Shown here: positions 7,975 to 17,511 of the stretch, piece by piece
How positions within the stretch are numbered: the stretch's first letter is position 1
Layout of the letters: every line of letters begins with the position of its first letter
DNA from: Actinomycetales bacterium
GTDB lineage: Bacteria; Actinomycetota; Actinomycetes; Actinomycetales; JAHECE01
Reading direction: 5' to 3'
Assembly: GCA_029975645.1 (NCBI GenBank)
Contig: JARKOU010000086.1
Coordinates: forward strand, 1 to 63,876
DNA length: 63,876 nt
Notes under the pieces: generated by a model
Seen by the model: the letters and a program-made list of their open reading frames with translations, nothing else
What the model was told of the DNA's origin: nothing
The model's database searches: none
Program-made: the position numbers and the translations under genes

Positions 7975-10900
7975 TCAGGTCCTCCTCGTCGGTCCCGGTG
8001 TGCCCTGCGTGCTCGGTGCGCTCTGTGTCCCCTGCGTGCCCTGCATGCCGATCGCCGTGCGCCGGATGCTCGCGAGTTGCTCGTAGTAGCGGAAGCGCTC
8101 GTCGGCGTCGGCCTGCAGCTGCCCGATGAGCTCCTTCGCCCGCTCCGGATCCGTGCGCTCCAGTATCGCGAAGCGCGCCTCGGCCGCGACGAAGTCGCGC
8201 ACCGGGATCTGGGGTTTGCGGTAGTCCAGCCGGAAGGGCTGCTCTTCCGCTTCCTCGCTGGGCTGGTAGCGGTACAGCGGCCAGTAGCCGCTGCGGACGG
8301 CATCCTTCTGGTGGGACATCGACGTGGTCATGTCGATCCCGTGGGCGATGCACGTGCTGTACGCGATCACGAGCGACGGCCCCGGCCAGGCGTCCGCCTC
8401 GGCGAGCGCCTTGGTGGCCTGCATATCGTTCGCGCCCAGGGCGATCTGCGCGACGTACACGTCGCCGTAGGCCCGGGCCATCGCCCCCAGATCCTTCTTC
8501 GCCGTGGCCTTCCCGCCCGCGGCGAACTTGGCGACGGCGGCCCGGGGGGTGGCCTTGGAGACCTGGCCGCCGGTGTTGGAGTAGACCTCCGTGTCCAGGA
8601 CCAGCACATTGACGTCCCGGCCGCTGGACAGGACGTGGTCCAGGCCGCCGAAACCGATGTCGTACGCCCAGCCGTCGCCGCCGATGATCCACACGCTCTG
8701 GCGCAGGAGCGCGCCGCTGAGGGCGAGCAGGTGCCGGACGTCCGCGCTGACCAGCGGACCGACGTCGGACGTCGCACCGTCCCCGAGCGGGAGGAGCGCC
8801 TCGCGCAGGCGGGCGACGGCGCGGCGCTGCTCGAGCACCTCCGCCTCCGTTCGCTGCGGGTTCCCGAGGATCGACGCGACGAGCCCGGGCCCGTCCGGCC
8901 CGAGCGCGCCGGCCAGCCGGGAGAGGAGGGCGCGGGCCTGGCGCTCCTGCGTGTCGATCGCGATGCGCATGCCGAGGCCGAACTCGGCGTTGTCCTCGAA
9001 GAGGGAGTTGTTCCACGCCGGGCCGAGGCCCTCGGCGGTGGTGGTCCACGGCGTCGTCGGGAGGTTGCCGCCGTAGATCGAGGAGCAGCCGGTCGCGTTC
9101 GCCACCACCATCCGGTCGCCGAACAACTGCGTGGCCAGCTTGATGTACGGCGTCTCGCCGCAGCCCGAGCACGCGCCCGAGAACTCGAACAGCGGCTCGA
9201 GCACCTGGGAGCCCTTGACCGTGTCGTGGGCCACGGCGGTGCGGTCGAGCGGCGGGATGGCGAGGAAGTGGTCCCACCGCTCCCGCTCGACGTCGCGGTG
9301 GGCCTCGGCCGGCTCGAGGTTGATGGCCTTGTGCTTCACCTCGGTCTTGGACCGGGCCGGGCAGACGTCCACGCAGACGCCGCACCCGGTGCAGTCGTCC
9401 GGGGCCACCTGAACGGTGAGCAGGTGCCCCGGCAGGTCGCGGGACTTGAAGGGCTTGCTGGGGAAGTCCTCGGGGGCGCCGTCGAGGGCCGCGGGCGGGA
9501 ACACCTTCATGCGGATCGCCGCGTGGGGGCAGACGATGGCGCACTTGCCGCAGTCGATGCAGATGGAGGGGTCCCAGATGGGGATCTCGGCGGCGATGGC
9601 GCGCTTCTCGTACCGGGCCGTGCCCGTGGGGAACGTGCCGTCCACGGGCAGGGCACTCACCGGTAGCAGGTCGCCCTCGCCGGCGAGCAGGCGGGCGGTG
9701 ACGCGGGAGACGAAGTCCGGGGCGTCGTCCGGGATGGCGAGGCCCTCGGCGACGCCGCCGGTCACCTCGGCCGGGACGACCACGCGATGGAGCGCGCCGA
9801 GCGCGGCGTCGACCGCCGCGAGGTTGCGCTCCACGATGCTCCGCCCGCGCCGCCCGTAAGTCCGCTCCACTGCGGCCTTGATGTGCGCGACGGCTTCCTC
9901 CGGCGGCAGCACGCCGGCCAGGGCGAAGAAGCACGGCTGCATCACCGTGTTGATCCGCCGCCCCATGCCCGCCTCGCGGGCCACGCGGTAGCCATCGATC
10001 ACCCAGACGTCCAGGCCCAGGTCCAGGATGCGGCGCTGGGCCGCGGCGGACAGGTGGTCCCAGACCTGCTCGGCCGGGTGGGTCGTGTTGAGCAGGAGCG
10101 TGGCGCCGGGGCGGGCGTGGTCGAGCACCTTCATCCGCTCGAGCAACGTGAACTGGTGGCAGGCCACGAGGTCGGCGCGGTCGATGAGGTAGGTGGAGCG
10201 GATGGGCTCGGGCCCGAACCGCAGGTGCGAGACGGTGACGGAGCCGGCCTTCTTGGAGTCGTAGACGAAGTAGCCCTGGGCGTAGAGGTCGGTGTGCTCG
10301 CCGATGATCTGCACGGAGGACTTGCTCGCCCCCACGGTCCCGTCCGAGCCGAGCCCGAAGAAGACGGCGTGCACCTCGCCGTCGGGCCGGGGGACCCGGA
10401 AGTCGGGGTCGAGCGGAAGGGAGAGGTGCGTGACGTCGTCGACGATGCCGATCGTGACATGGCGCCTGCCGTCCGGGTGGGCCAGGTGGTCGAAGACCGG
10501 CTTGATGGCCGACGGCGCCACCTCCTTGGAGGACAGGCCGTAGCGGCCGCCGATCACCTGGGGCAGCGGGACGCCGGCCTCCACGAGCGCGGCCAGGACG
10601 GCCAGGTAGAGCGGCTCGCCGACGGCGCCGGGCTCCTTGGTGCGGTCGAGGACGGCGATCGCGCGGACGGTGGGCGGCAGCGCGGCCACGAGTTCCCGGG
10701 CGGGGAACGGCTGGAAGAGGCGGACGCGGACCATGCCGACGCGCTCGCCGGCCGCGTTGAGGGCGTCGACCGTCTCCTCGACGGCGCCCGCCGCGGAGCC
10801 CATGACCACGACCACCCGCTCGGCGTCGGGCGCGCCGTGGTAGTCCACGAGGGAGTACCGGCGCCCGGTCCGCTGCGCCAACTCGTCCAGGACCTCGGCG

Positions 10901-11628
10901 ACGGCGCCCGGCACGGCGTCGTAGAAGGGGTTGGCCGCCTCCCGGGCCTGGAAGAAGACGTCCGGGTTCTGGGCCGTGCCGCGCAGCACGGGCGCCTCGG
11001 GGGTCATAGCGCGCGCGCGGAAGGCCGCGACGTCCTCCTCGCGGACGAGCGCGCGCATCGTCTCCTCGGACAGGACGTGGATCTTGTCGATCTCGTGCGA
11101 GGTGCGGAAGCCGTCGAAGAAGTGGAGGAACGGCACCCGGCTGCGCAGCGTGGCGGCGTGCGCGACGAGGGCGAAGTCGTGCGCCTCCTGGACCGAGCCG
11201 GCGGCGAGCATCGCCCAGCCGGTGGTGCGGGCGTGCATCACGTCGCTGTGGTCGCCGAAGATCGAGAGCGCGTGCGTGGCCACCGTGCGGGCCGCGACGT
11301 GCATGACGGCGGGCGTCAGCTCGCCCGCGACCTTGAACATGGTGGGGACCATGAGCAGCAGGCCCTGCGAGGCCGTGAAGGTGGTGGCCAGGGCGGCCTT
11401 CTGGAGGGCGCCGTGCATCGCGCCAGCGGCGCCGCCCTCCGACTGCATCTGGAACACCTCGGGGACCGTGCCCCAGAGGTTGGGACGGCCGGCCGCGGCC
11501 CAGTCGGCGCAGTGCTCGCCCATGGGCGAGGACGGCGTGATCGGGTAGAGCGCCACCACCTCGCTGAGGGCGTAGGCCACGCGGGCCGCGGCTTCGTTGC
11601 CGTCCAGGCAGGACCGATCGGGACTCAC
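7975..11628 (-). CDS. nifJ: Pyruvate:ferredoxin (flavodoxin) oxidoreductase
   Basis: Full-length 1217-aa PFOR: ALSEVVALYPITPSSPMGE, two 4Fe-4S motifs (CIDCGKCAIVCP, CTGCGVCVDVCP), TPP-binding IGGDGWAYDIGFGGLDHVL. Confidence 0.95.
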   Translation of the reverse strand: MSPDRSCLDGNEAAARVAYALSEVVALYPITPSSPMGEHCADWAAAGRPNLWGTVPEVFQMQSEGGAAGAMHGALQKAALATTFTASQGLLLMVPTMFKVAGELTPAVMHVAARTVATHALSIFGDHSDVMHARTTGWAMLAAGSVQEAHDFALVAHAATLRSRVPFLHFFDGFRTSHEIDKIHVLSEETMRALVREEDVAAFRARAMTPEAPVLRGTAQNPDVFFQAREAANPFYDAVPGAVAEVLDELAQRTGRRYSLVDYHGAPDAERVVVVMGSAAGAVEETVDALNAAGERVGMVRVRLFQPFPARELVAALPPTVRAIAVLDRTKEPGAVGEPLYLAVLAALVEAGVPLPQVIGGRYGLSSKEVAPSAIKPVFDHLAHPDGRRHVTIGIVDDVTHLSLPLDPDFRVPRPDGEVHAVFFGLGSDGTVGASKSSVQIIGEHTDLYAQGYFVYDSKKAGSVTVSHLRFGPEPIRSTYLIDRADLVACHQFTLLERMKVLDHARPGATLLLNTTHPAEQVWDHLSAAAQRRILDLGLDVWVIDGYRVAREAGMGRRINTVMQPCFFALAGVLPPEEAVAHIKAAVERTYGRRGRSIVERNLAAVDAALGALHRVVVPAEVTGGVAEGLAIPDDAPDFVSRVTARLLAGEGDLLPVSALPVDGTFPTGTARYEKRAIAAEIPIWDPSICIDCGKCAIVCPHAAIRMKVFPPAALDGAPEDFPSKPFKSRDLPGHLLTVQVAPDDCTGCGVCVDVCPARSKTEVKHKAINLEPAEAHRDVERERWDHFLAIPPLDRTAVAHDTVKGSQVLEPLFEFSGACSGCGETPYIKLATQLFGDRMVVANATGCSSIYGGNLPTTPWTTTAEGLGPAWNNSLFEDNAEFGLGMRIAIDTQERQARALLSRLAGALGPDGPGLVASILGNPQRTEAEVLEQRRAVARLREALLPLGDGATSDVGPLVSADVRHLLALSGALLRQSVWIIGGDGWAYDIGFGGLDHVLSSGRDVNVLVLDTEVYSNTGGQVSKATPRAAVAKFAAGGKATAKKDLGAMARAYGDVYVAQIALGANDMQATKALAEADAWPGPSLVIAYSTCIAHGIDMTTSMSHQKDAVRSGYWPLYRYQPSEEAEEQPFRLDYRKPQIPVRDFVAAEARFAILERTDPERAKELIGQLQADADERFRYYEQLASIRRTAIGMQGTQGTQSAPSTQGTPGPTRRT

Positions 11629-11690
11629 CCGGCGAGCGTATCCACGGCAATGCCGTGGAAACCGGGACCCAGGGCGGGCAGGATCGTCGC

Positions 11691-12935
11691 GTGAGCCGCC
11701 GGCCGTTGGTCCTCCTCGAGGCCGCGAACCTGATCGGCGGCGTCTCGAACGCCCTCGTCATGATCGTCATCCCGTGGCTGGTCCTCGACCGGACGGGTTC
11801 CGCCGCGGCCGCCGGCCTCGCCGGTGCCCTGGCCGGGCTCCCGGGGATCGTCGTCGCCCCGCTGGTGGGGGCCGCCGTCGACCGCCTCGGGCGCAAGACC
11901 GTCTCCGTGGCCTCGGACCTGCTCAGTGCGGTCTCGGTGCTGCTCTTCCCGCTGCTCGACGGCGTCGGCCGCCTCGACCTCGGCGCCATCCTCGCGCTCA
12001 CGGTGCTCGGGGCGGCGTTCGACCCGGCCGGCTACACCGCGCGCAAGGCGCTCATCCCGGACGTCGCGCGGGCGTCCGGCGCCTCGGTGGACCAGGTGAA
12101 CGGGCTCCACGAGGGGATCTTCGCGGCAGGCTGGGTCATCGGGCCCATGCTCGGGGCGTTCGCCATCGCGAGCGTCGGGGCGGCGGATGCGATGTGGTTC
12201 GCGTTCGGCGCCTTCCCGCTGGCCGCCGCGGCCGTCGCGCTGCTGCGGGTGCCGGACCGGGCGCGGGCCGGCGGTGGCGGCGGGGGTGGCGAGGGCGAGG
12301 GCGAAGGCGCCCCGGCGCCGCACGAGTCCCTGGGCGCGAGCGTGGCCGGGGGAGTGAAGGCCCTGGTCGCCGACCGTCCGGTGTGGATCCTCACCGTCGC
12401 GGTCGCCGTCGTCACCCTCATCTACCTGCCGACGGAATCGGTCCTGCTCCCCGTCCACTTCGAGGCCCTCGACGCGCCGGAGGCCTTCGGCCTGACGCTC
12501 TCCGCGCTGGCGGCCGGCGGCATGCTCGGCGCGTTCGGCTACGGCTGGATCGCCGCCCGGCTCAGCCGGTACCGCATCGCCACGGTCTTCCTGACACTCG
12601 CCTGCGTGGCGTACGTGCCGCTCGCCTTCCTGCCCCCACCGGCTCTCATGCTGGTCCCGGCGTTCCTGCTGGGGCTCGGCTGGGGTCCGATGGAACCCCT
12701 GCTCAACAGCCTGGTCCAGGACCGGTTCCCGCCTCACCTGCACGGGCGGGTGTACGGGGTCCAGCTCGCGCTGTACTACGCGGCGCCGCCGCTGGGGCAG
12801 CTGCTCGTGGGCGTGGCGGTGGAGCGGTTCGGCGTGGCGCCCGCGTTCGTGGGCGTCGCCGTTGCCCTGGTGGTCACCGCGGTCGTGGTGGACTTCCTGC
12901 CCGTTCTGCGCGGCCTGGACGATCGAGTCCCCTGA
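11691..12935 (+). CDS. MFS transporter
   Basis: Twelve-TM-like pattern; MSRRPLVLLEAANLIGGVSNALVMIVIPWLVLDRTG...AAVDRLGRKTV; GTG at 11691. Confidence 0.85.
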   Translation: MSRRPLVLLEAANLIGGVSNALVMIVIPWLVLDRTGSAAAAGLAGALAGLPGIVVAPLVGAAVDRLGRKTVSVASDLLSAVSVLLFPLLDGVGRLDLGAILALTVLGAAFDPAGYTARKALIPDVARASGASVDQVNGLHEGIFAAGWVIGPMLGAFAIASVGAADAMWFAFGAFPLAAAAVALLRVPDRARAGGGGGGGEGEGEGAPAPHESLGASVAGGVKALVADRPVWILTVAVAVVTLIYLPTESVLLPVHFEALDAPEAFGLTLSALAAGGMLGAFGYGWIAARLSRYRIATVFLTLACVAYVPLAFLPPPALMLVPAFLLGLGWGPMEPLLNSLVQDRFPPHLHGRVYGVQLALYYAAPPLGQLLVGVAVERFGVAPAFVGVAVALVVTAVVVDFLPVLRGLDDRVP

Positions 12936-12970
12936 GCCGGAGGGTCGGGTACGCCGCGGCGTCGTCGCTT

Positions 12971-13080
12971 CGGCGCGAGGCAGTCGCCTGGAAGCGACTA
13001 CCTCACGCCCGGCCGACTACCTCGGTCCGGGGCGACTATCTCGCGCCCGCCCGACCACGTCGGCGCCCGCCCGACTTGCC
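12971..13080. repeat. Intergenic repeat, family of GACTACCTC hairpins (copy A)
   Basis: Core 12971-13009 cggcgcgaggcagtcgcctggaagcgactacctcacgcc matches 34323-34361 at 35/39 positions; further degenerate CGACTAYCTCG units to about 13075. Confidence 0.75.
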
Positions 13081-13099
13081 GCTGCGCGAGAATCCCTCC

Positions 13100-14233
13100 G
13101 TGGGCACCACCGTGGGCACCCTCACGCTCGCGTTGTGCGGGGACGTGATGCTCGGTCGCGGCGTGGACCAGGTCCTGGCCCATCCGGGGGATCCCGCGCT
13201 GCGCGAGGAGTGGGTCACGGACGCGCGCGAGTACGTCGCGCTCGCGGAGGCGCGCAGCGGAGCGATCCCGCACCCGGTGGCAGACACGTGGCCGTGGGGC
13301 GAGGCGCTGGAGGTGCTGGCCGAGGCCGGGCCTGACGTGCGCGTGGTCAACCTCGAGACCGCGATCACCCGCAGCGACGACTTCGCGCCCGGCAAGGCCG
13401 TCTGCTACCGGATGAGTCCGCGGAACGTGGGGGCGCTCGCCGTCGCAGGTGCGGACGTGTGCGTCCTCGCGAACAACCACGTGCTCGACTTCGGCGCCCG
13501 CGGGCTCGTGGAGACGCTCGACGTGCTCGAGCGGGCGGGGCTCCGGGTGGCGGGCGCTGGCCGGGGCGACGACGCCGCGGCGCGCCCCGCCGTCGTCGAC
13601 CTCCCCGCCGTACCCAGGACCGCGGGACGGGTGGTGGTCCTGGCGTTCGGCATGCTGTCCAGCGGAGTCCCGGCGTCGTGGGCGGCGGGTCCGGACCGTC
13701 CCGGGGTGAACCTGGTCCCGCATGCCTCGCCGGCCACCGCGCGCGCCGTGGTGGAGCGCGTGGGGGCGGTGACGCGCGCGGGCGACATCGTGGTCGCCTC
13801 CGTCCACTGGGGCTCGAACTGGGGCTGGGGGGTCGGGGACGACGACGTCCGGTTCGCCCATGCGCTGATCGACGGGGGAGTGGACGTGGTGCACGGCCAC
13901 TCCTCCCACCACCCGCGCCCGATCGAGGTCTATCGCGGGCGCCTGATCCTCTACGGCTGCGGTGACCTGATCAACGACTACGAGGGCATCAGTGGGTTCG
14001 AGCAGTTCCGGGGCGACCTGAGGCTGGTGTACGTCGTCGAGCTCGAGGCCGGGACAGGGGAACTCGTGCGGCTGCGGATGGTGCCGCTCCGGGCGCATCG
14101 ACTGCGGCTCGAGCGCGCGGTGGCGAGCGATGCGGCCTGGCTCGCGGCGCGGCTCACCCGGGCGAGCCGCCCGTTCGGCACCCGCATCGAGGCGCTCCCG
14201 GACGGGGCCCTCGCAGTTTCGCGGTCCCCATGA
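13100..14233 (+). CDS. CapA-family (poly-gamma-glutamate/capsule synthesis) metallophosphatase-like protein
   Basis: LTLALCGDVMLGRGVD...VVNLETAIT...LANNHVLDFG...VASVHWGSNWGW...VHGHSSHHPRPIEVYRGRLILYGCGD. Confidence 0.9.
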   Translation: MGTTVGTLTLALCGDVMLGRGVDQVLAHPGDPALREEWVTDAREYVALAEARSGAIPHPVADTWPWGEALEVLAEAGPDVRVVNLETAITRSDDFAPGKAVCYRMSPRNVGALAVAGADVCVLANNHVLDFGARGLVETLDVLERAGLRVAGAGRGDDAAARPAVVDLPAVPRTAGRVVVLAFGMLSSGVPASWAAGPDRPGVNLVPHASPATARAVVERVGAVTRAGDIVVASVHWGSNWGWGVGDDDVRFAHALIDGGVDVVHGHSSHHPRPIEVYRGRLILYGCGDLINDYEGISGFEQFRGDLRLVYVVELEAGTGELVRLRMVPLRAHRLRLERAVASDAAWLAARLTRASRPFGTRIEALPDGALAVSRSP

Positions 14234-14272
14234 GAGCCGTGATCGGGAGCGCGGAGAGGCTCCGCGTGGCCG

Positions 14273-15226
14273 TCACGACCTCCGCCGGACGAGTTCCGCC
14301 TCGATCAGGGCGGCCACGACCTCCTCGAACGTCTTCGTGGGCCGCCAGCCGAGCCGGGTGCGAATCCGGGTGGAGTCCCCGACCTGGACGGCCACGTCGT
14401 GGCGGCGAACGAGGGTGGGGTCCACGCGAATCACGGCGGCCGGATCCGAGACCCCGACGTAGCGCAACGCCGCGTGGGCGAACTCCTCGACCGTGTGGGA
14501 CAACCCGGTGGACACGACGAAGTCGTCCGGGTCAGGGTGATGGAGCACTCTGACCATGGCGTCGACGTGGTCGGGCGCCCAGCCCCAGTCCCGGGCCGCG
14601 CCGAGGTTCCCGAGGACGAGGTGGTCGGTCTCCCCATGGGCGATCGCCACCGCACCGGCGGTGATCTTCCTCGAGACGAACTGTTCCCGTCGGCGGGGCG
14701 ACTCGTGGTTGTAGAGGATGACCGTGCTCGCGTGGGCGCCGCGCTCGCGCGCCCGGACAGTCGCGACGTGGGCGAACGCCTTCGCCTGGCCGTAGGGCGA
14801 GCGTGGCCGCAGTGGCGTGTGCTCGTCCTGAGGCGACGTCGGCGCGTCGCCGAACATCTCGGCGCTGCCGGCCTGGAGGAAGCGCGCGTCGTGACCGGCT
14901 CGGCGGAGGTCCTCCACGGCGTCGAGCAGCGCGACCGCGGCCCGTCCGCAGACCGCGTGCGTCAGGTCGGGCGCCATCCACGACTGCGCCACCGAGGTGA
15001 CCCCGCCGAGGTTGACCACCAGGTCGGGGCGTAGGTCTCGCACCAGACCCGTCAGTGCCGCGGTGTCCGCGAGGTCCGCCCGGTGCGCGACGACGCGGGT
15101 ATCCGTGACCCCGCGTGACCCGGGTCGCACCACTCCGTGGACGGCGTGGCCGGAGGCGAGCAGGCGCTCGGCGAGGTAGGAGCCGTCCTGGCCGGTGATG
15201 CCGGTGACGAGGGCGAGGGGGCTCAT
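14273..15226 (-). CDS. GDP-mannose 4,6-dehydratase family NAD-dependent epimerase/dehydratase (paralog 2)
   Basis: ALVTGITGQDGSYLAERLL...AGSAEMFGDAP...RSPYGQAKAFAH...NHESPRRREQFVSRKIT...GNLGAARDWGWAPDHVDAM. Confidence 0.88.
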   Translation of the reverse strand: MSPLALVTGITGQDGSYLAERLLASGHAVHGVVRPGSRGVTDTRVVAHRADLADTAALTGLVRDLRPDLVVNLGGVTSVAQSWMAPDLTHAVCGRAAVALLDAVEDLRRAGHDARFLQAGSAEMFGDAPTSPQDEHTPLRPRSPYGQAKAFAHVATVRARERGAHASTVILYNHESPRRREQFVSRKITAGAVAIAHGETDHLVLGNLGAARDWGWAPDHVDAMVRVLHHPDPDDFVVSTGLSHTVEEFAHAALRYVGVSDPAAVIRVDPTLVRRHDVAVQVGDSTRIRTRLGWRPTKTFEEVVAALIEAELVRRRS

Positions 15227-15236
15227 CGACGGGGAC

Positions 15237-16226
15237 TCAGCGGACGTGGAGTGTCCACTGCTCCTTGAGGTCGTGCTCCACCATCATCCGAACCAGGTCC
15301 TCGAAGGGGACCCGAGGGCGCCACCCGAGGTGCGTGCGGGCCTTGGTCGCGTCGCCGAGGAGACGGTCGACGTCGGCGGGCCGCATGAGGTGCGGTGACG
15401 TGCGGACGTACCGGCTCCAGTCCGCGATACCCACATGCGCGAAGGCCGCGTCGAGGAAGTCGCGAACCGAATGGGACACACCTGTGGCGATCACGTAGTC
15501 ATCGGCCTCGGGCTGCTGCAGCATCAGCCACATCGCCTCGACGTAGTCGCCGGCGTAGCCCCAGTCCCGTTGTGCGTCGAGGTTGCCGAGGGTGAGTTCC
15601 GACTGGACGCCCAGCGAGATCCGCGCCACCGCGCGCGTGATCTTGCGCGTCACGAACTCCGGGCCGCGGCGCGGCGACTCGTGGTTGAAGAGGATCCCCG
15701 ACGAGGCATGCATGCCGTAGGACTCGCGGTAGTTGATGGTCATGTAGTGGCCGAAGACCTTCGACACGCCGTAGGGCGAGCGAGGCCACAGGAGCGTCGA
15801 CTCCCGTTGGGGGATCTCCTGCGCCTTCCCGAACATCTCCGAACTCGATGCCTGGTAGAAGCGCACCCGGGAGTGGTCGCCCCCGGTGTACGTCAGGCAG
15901 GCGGCGAGCATGTTGAGGACGCCCTTTCCGGTGACGTCGGCCGTGACGTGCGGGTTCTCCCAGGAGTAGGCGACGTAGGAGATCGCGCCCAAGTTGTAGA
16001 CCTCGTCTGGCTCGGCGAGAGCAAGGGCCCGCTGGAGGCTCGAGGGATCCATCAGGTCGCCGGCGATCTGCCGCACGTCGGGCACCTCCTCCGCCAGGAG
16101 GGTGGCCTTCGGATTGTTCTGCCCTCTGACCAGGCCGAACACGTCATAGCCCTGCGCCAGCAGGAACTCCGAGAGGTACATCCCGTCCTGCCCGGTCACC
16201 CCGGTGATCAACGCGCGGCGCGCCAT
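15237..16226 (-). CDS. gmd: GDP-mannose 4,6-dehydratase
   Basis: ALITGVTGQDGMYLSEFLL...SSSEMFGKAQEIPQRE...SPYGVSKVFGHYMTINYRESYGM...NHESPRRGPEFVTRKIT...GNLDAQRDWGYAGDYVEAM. Confidence 0.93.
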   Translation of the reverse strand: MARRALITGVTGQDGMYLSEFLLAQGYDVFGLVRGQNNPKATLLAEEVPDVRQIAGDLMDPSSLQRALALAEPDEVYNLGAISYVAYSWENPHVTADVTGKGVLNMLAACLTYTGGDHSRVRFYQASSSEMFGKAQEIPQRESTLLWPRSPYGVSKVFGHYMTINYRESYGMHASSGILFNHESPRRGPEFVTRKITRAVARISLGVQSELTLGNLDAQRDWGYAGDYVEAMWLMLQQPEADDYVIATGVSHSVRDFLDAAFAHVGIADWSRYVRTSPHLMRPADVDRLLGDATKARTHLGWRPRVPFEDLVRMMVEHDLKEQWTLHVR

Positions 16227-16311
16227 AGAACTACCTCTCCGATGCCGATCTGCGAACCGACGTCGCGGCGCCCGTCCGTTCCTGGAATGCGCCCCGCCCG
16301 GGGCCCTCGCG

Positions 16312-16380
16312 TTACTTCCGCCTGACGAGCGCCAGGGTAACTAGCACGATGACGAATAGGCAGACTAGGACAAAAGGCAT
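16312..16380 (-). CDS. Possible 22-aa single-TM microprotein MPFVLVCLFVIVLVTLALVRRK
   Basis: Short hydrophobic ORF in a locally AT-rich gap between gmd and the sugar transferase; no clear Shine-Dalgarno. Confidence 0.25.
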   Translation of the reverse strand: MPFVLVCLFVIVLVTLALVRRK

Positions 16381-16530
16381 GGAACCAGTGTGCAGTAGAT
16401 CACAAGTCGTGGCAGCATGGGCGCCTCGCCGATGATCTCGGTCGGCGGGTGACGAGCCAACGGCGGCCCCAACCTTCGGTTGCGCTGTCGCGTGCCGTCG
16501 GGCGGGGCCCCTCATCCTCGTGGGGGCACG

Positions 16531-17511
16531 ATGGGGGATCAGGCCTCGAGCCCAGGCATGCCGATTCCCGGCACCTGGATCAAGGGTTTTCACGGCGCGC
16601 TCCAGCGCTCCGGCCTGGGTAGCGAGGGCAGCGTGTCGCTGCGCGCCCTGGCCCTGGAGCACCGCTCGCTCGGCACTCAGTCGATGTCGGTGCTCACCGA
16701 GTTGCCCGGGAGGGAGCGGACCCGGGATGCCCCGCGGGGAGCGGACGGCTATCGCCCGGTGGGTGCCGCCGAGGGATCTGCGGTCGAGCCAGCGCTCACG
16801 GGTGGGGCTGTCGAGTTGTGGGACGAGGTCGAGCCTCTCGCGGCATACGTCGACCGGCGTCTTCTCCAAGCCGAGGTGCTCTACCTCCCGAACCGCGGTC
16901 GCCTCTACCACGTGGCGAAGCGGACGATCGACATCGTCGGGGCGTCACTCCTCCTCCTCCTCGCCTCACCGGTCATGGCTGTCCTGGCCTTGATGATCCG
17001 TCTCGATTCCCCCGGACCCGCGGTCTTCCGGCAGCAGCGCGTCACCCTGGGGGGCCGGGTCTTCACGTTCTACAAGTTCCGCACGATGTGGGTGGACGCC
17101 CGCGAGCGGTATCCGGAGCTCTACGACTACCGCCGCACCGGCACCCTGGGTGACATCTACTACAAGCTCGAGGACGACCCGAGGAACACTCGGGTCGGCA
17201 GGTGGCTGAGGCGGACCACGCTCGACGAGCTCCCCAACCTGATCAATGTGCTCACGGGGGACATGACCCTGGTGGGTCCCCGCCCCGAGCTCCCGCAGCT
17301 CATCTCGCACTACCGGCCCGAGGACCTCGCCCTGTTCTTCACGAAGGCGGGTCTGACCGGCCTGGCCCAGGTGGCCGGCCGGAGTCTCCTCACGGTACGC
17401 GAGCGCATCACCCTGGACGTCCGCTACGTCGCCCAGCAAACCCTCCTGCTCGACCTCCGGATCCTGGCCCGCACCGTCCTGGTGGTGCTGGTGGGACGGG
17501 GTGCCTTCTGA
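16531..17511 (+). CDS. Bacterial sugar transferase (undecaprenyl-phosphate glycosylphosphotransferase)
   Basis: KRTIDIVGASLLLLLASPVMAVLALMIRLDSPGPAVFRQQRVTLGGRVFTFYKFRTM...TTLDELPNLINVLTGDMTLVGPRPELP. Confidence 0.92.
   Translation: MGDQASSPGMPIPGTWIKGFHGALQRSGLGSEGSVSLRALALEHRSLGTQSMSVLTELPGRERTRDAPRGADGYRPVGAAEGSAVEPALTGGAVELWDEVEPLAAYVDRRLLQAEVLYLPNRGRLYHVAKRTIDIVGASLLLLLASPVMAVLALMIRLDSPGPAVFRQQRVTLGGRVFTFYKFRTMWVDARERYPELYDYRRTGTLGDIYYKLEDDPRNTRVGRWLRRTTLDELPNLINVLTGDMTLVGPRPELPQLISHYRPEDLALFFTKAGLTGLAQVAGRSLLTVRERITLDVRYVAQQTLLLDLRILARTVLVVLVGRGAF

Noticed and set aside
9787-11694. 635-aa plus-strand ORF antisense to PFOR
   Set aside because: Same shadow-ORF composition; PFOR on minus strand is unambiguous.
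7961-12001. 1346-aa minus-strand ORF overlapping PFOR in another frame
   Set aside because: Pro/Arg/Gly-rich frame-shifted translation with no domain pattern; 7975-11628 is the true frame.
12961-13080. CRISPR-like array of GACTACCTC units
   Set aside because: Units are short, degenerate and palindromic, with no regular spacers or cas genes; better explained as an interspersed hairpin element.
11597-13099. N-terminal 500 aa of ORF 11597..14233 fused to the CapA-like protein
   Set aside because: Out-of-frame reading of the MFS gene; genuine CapA-like start is GTG 13100.
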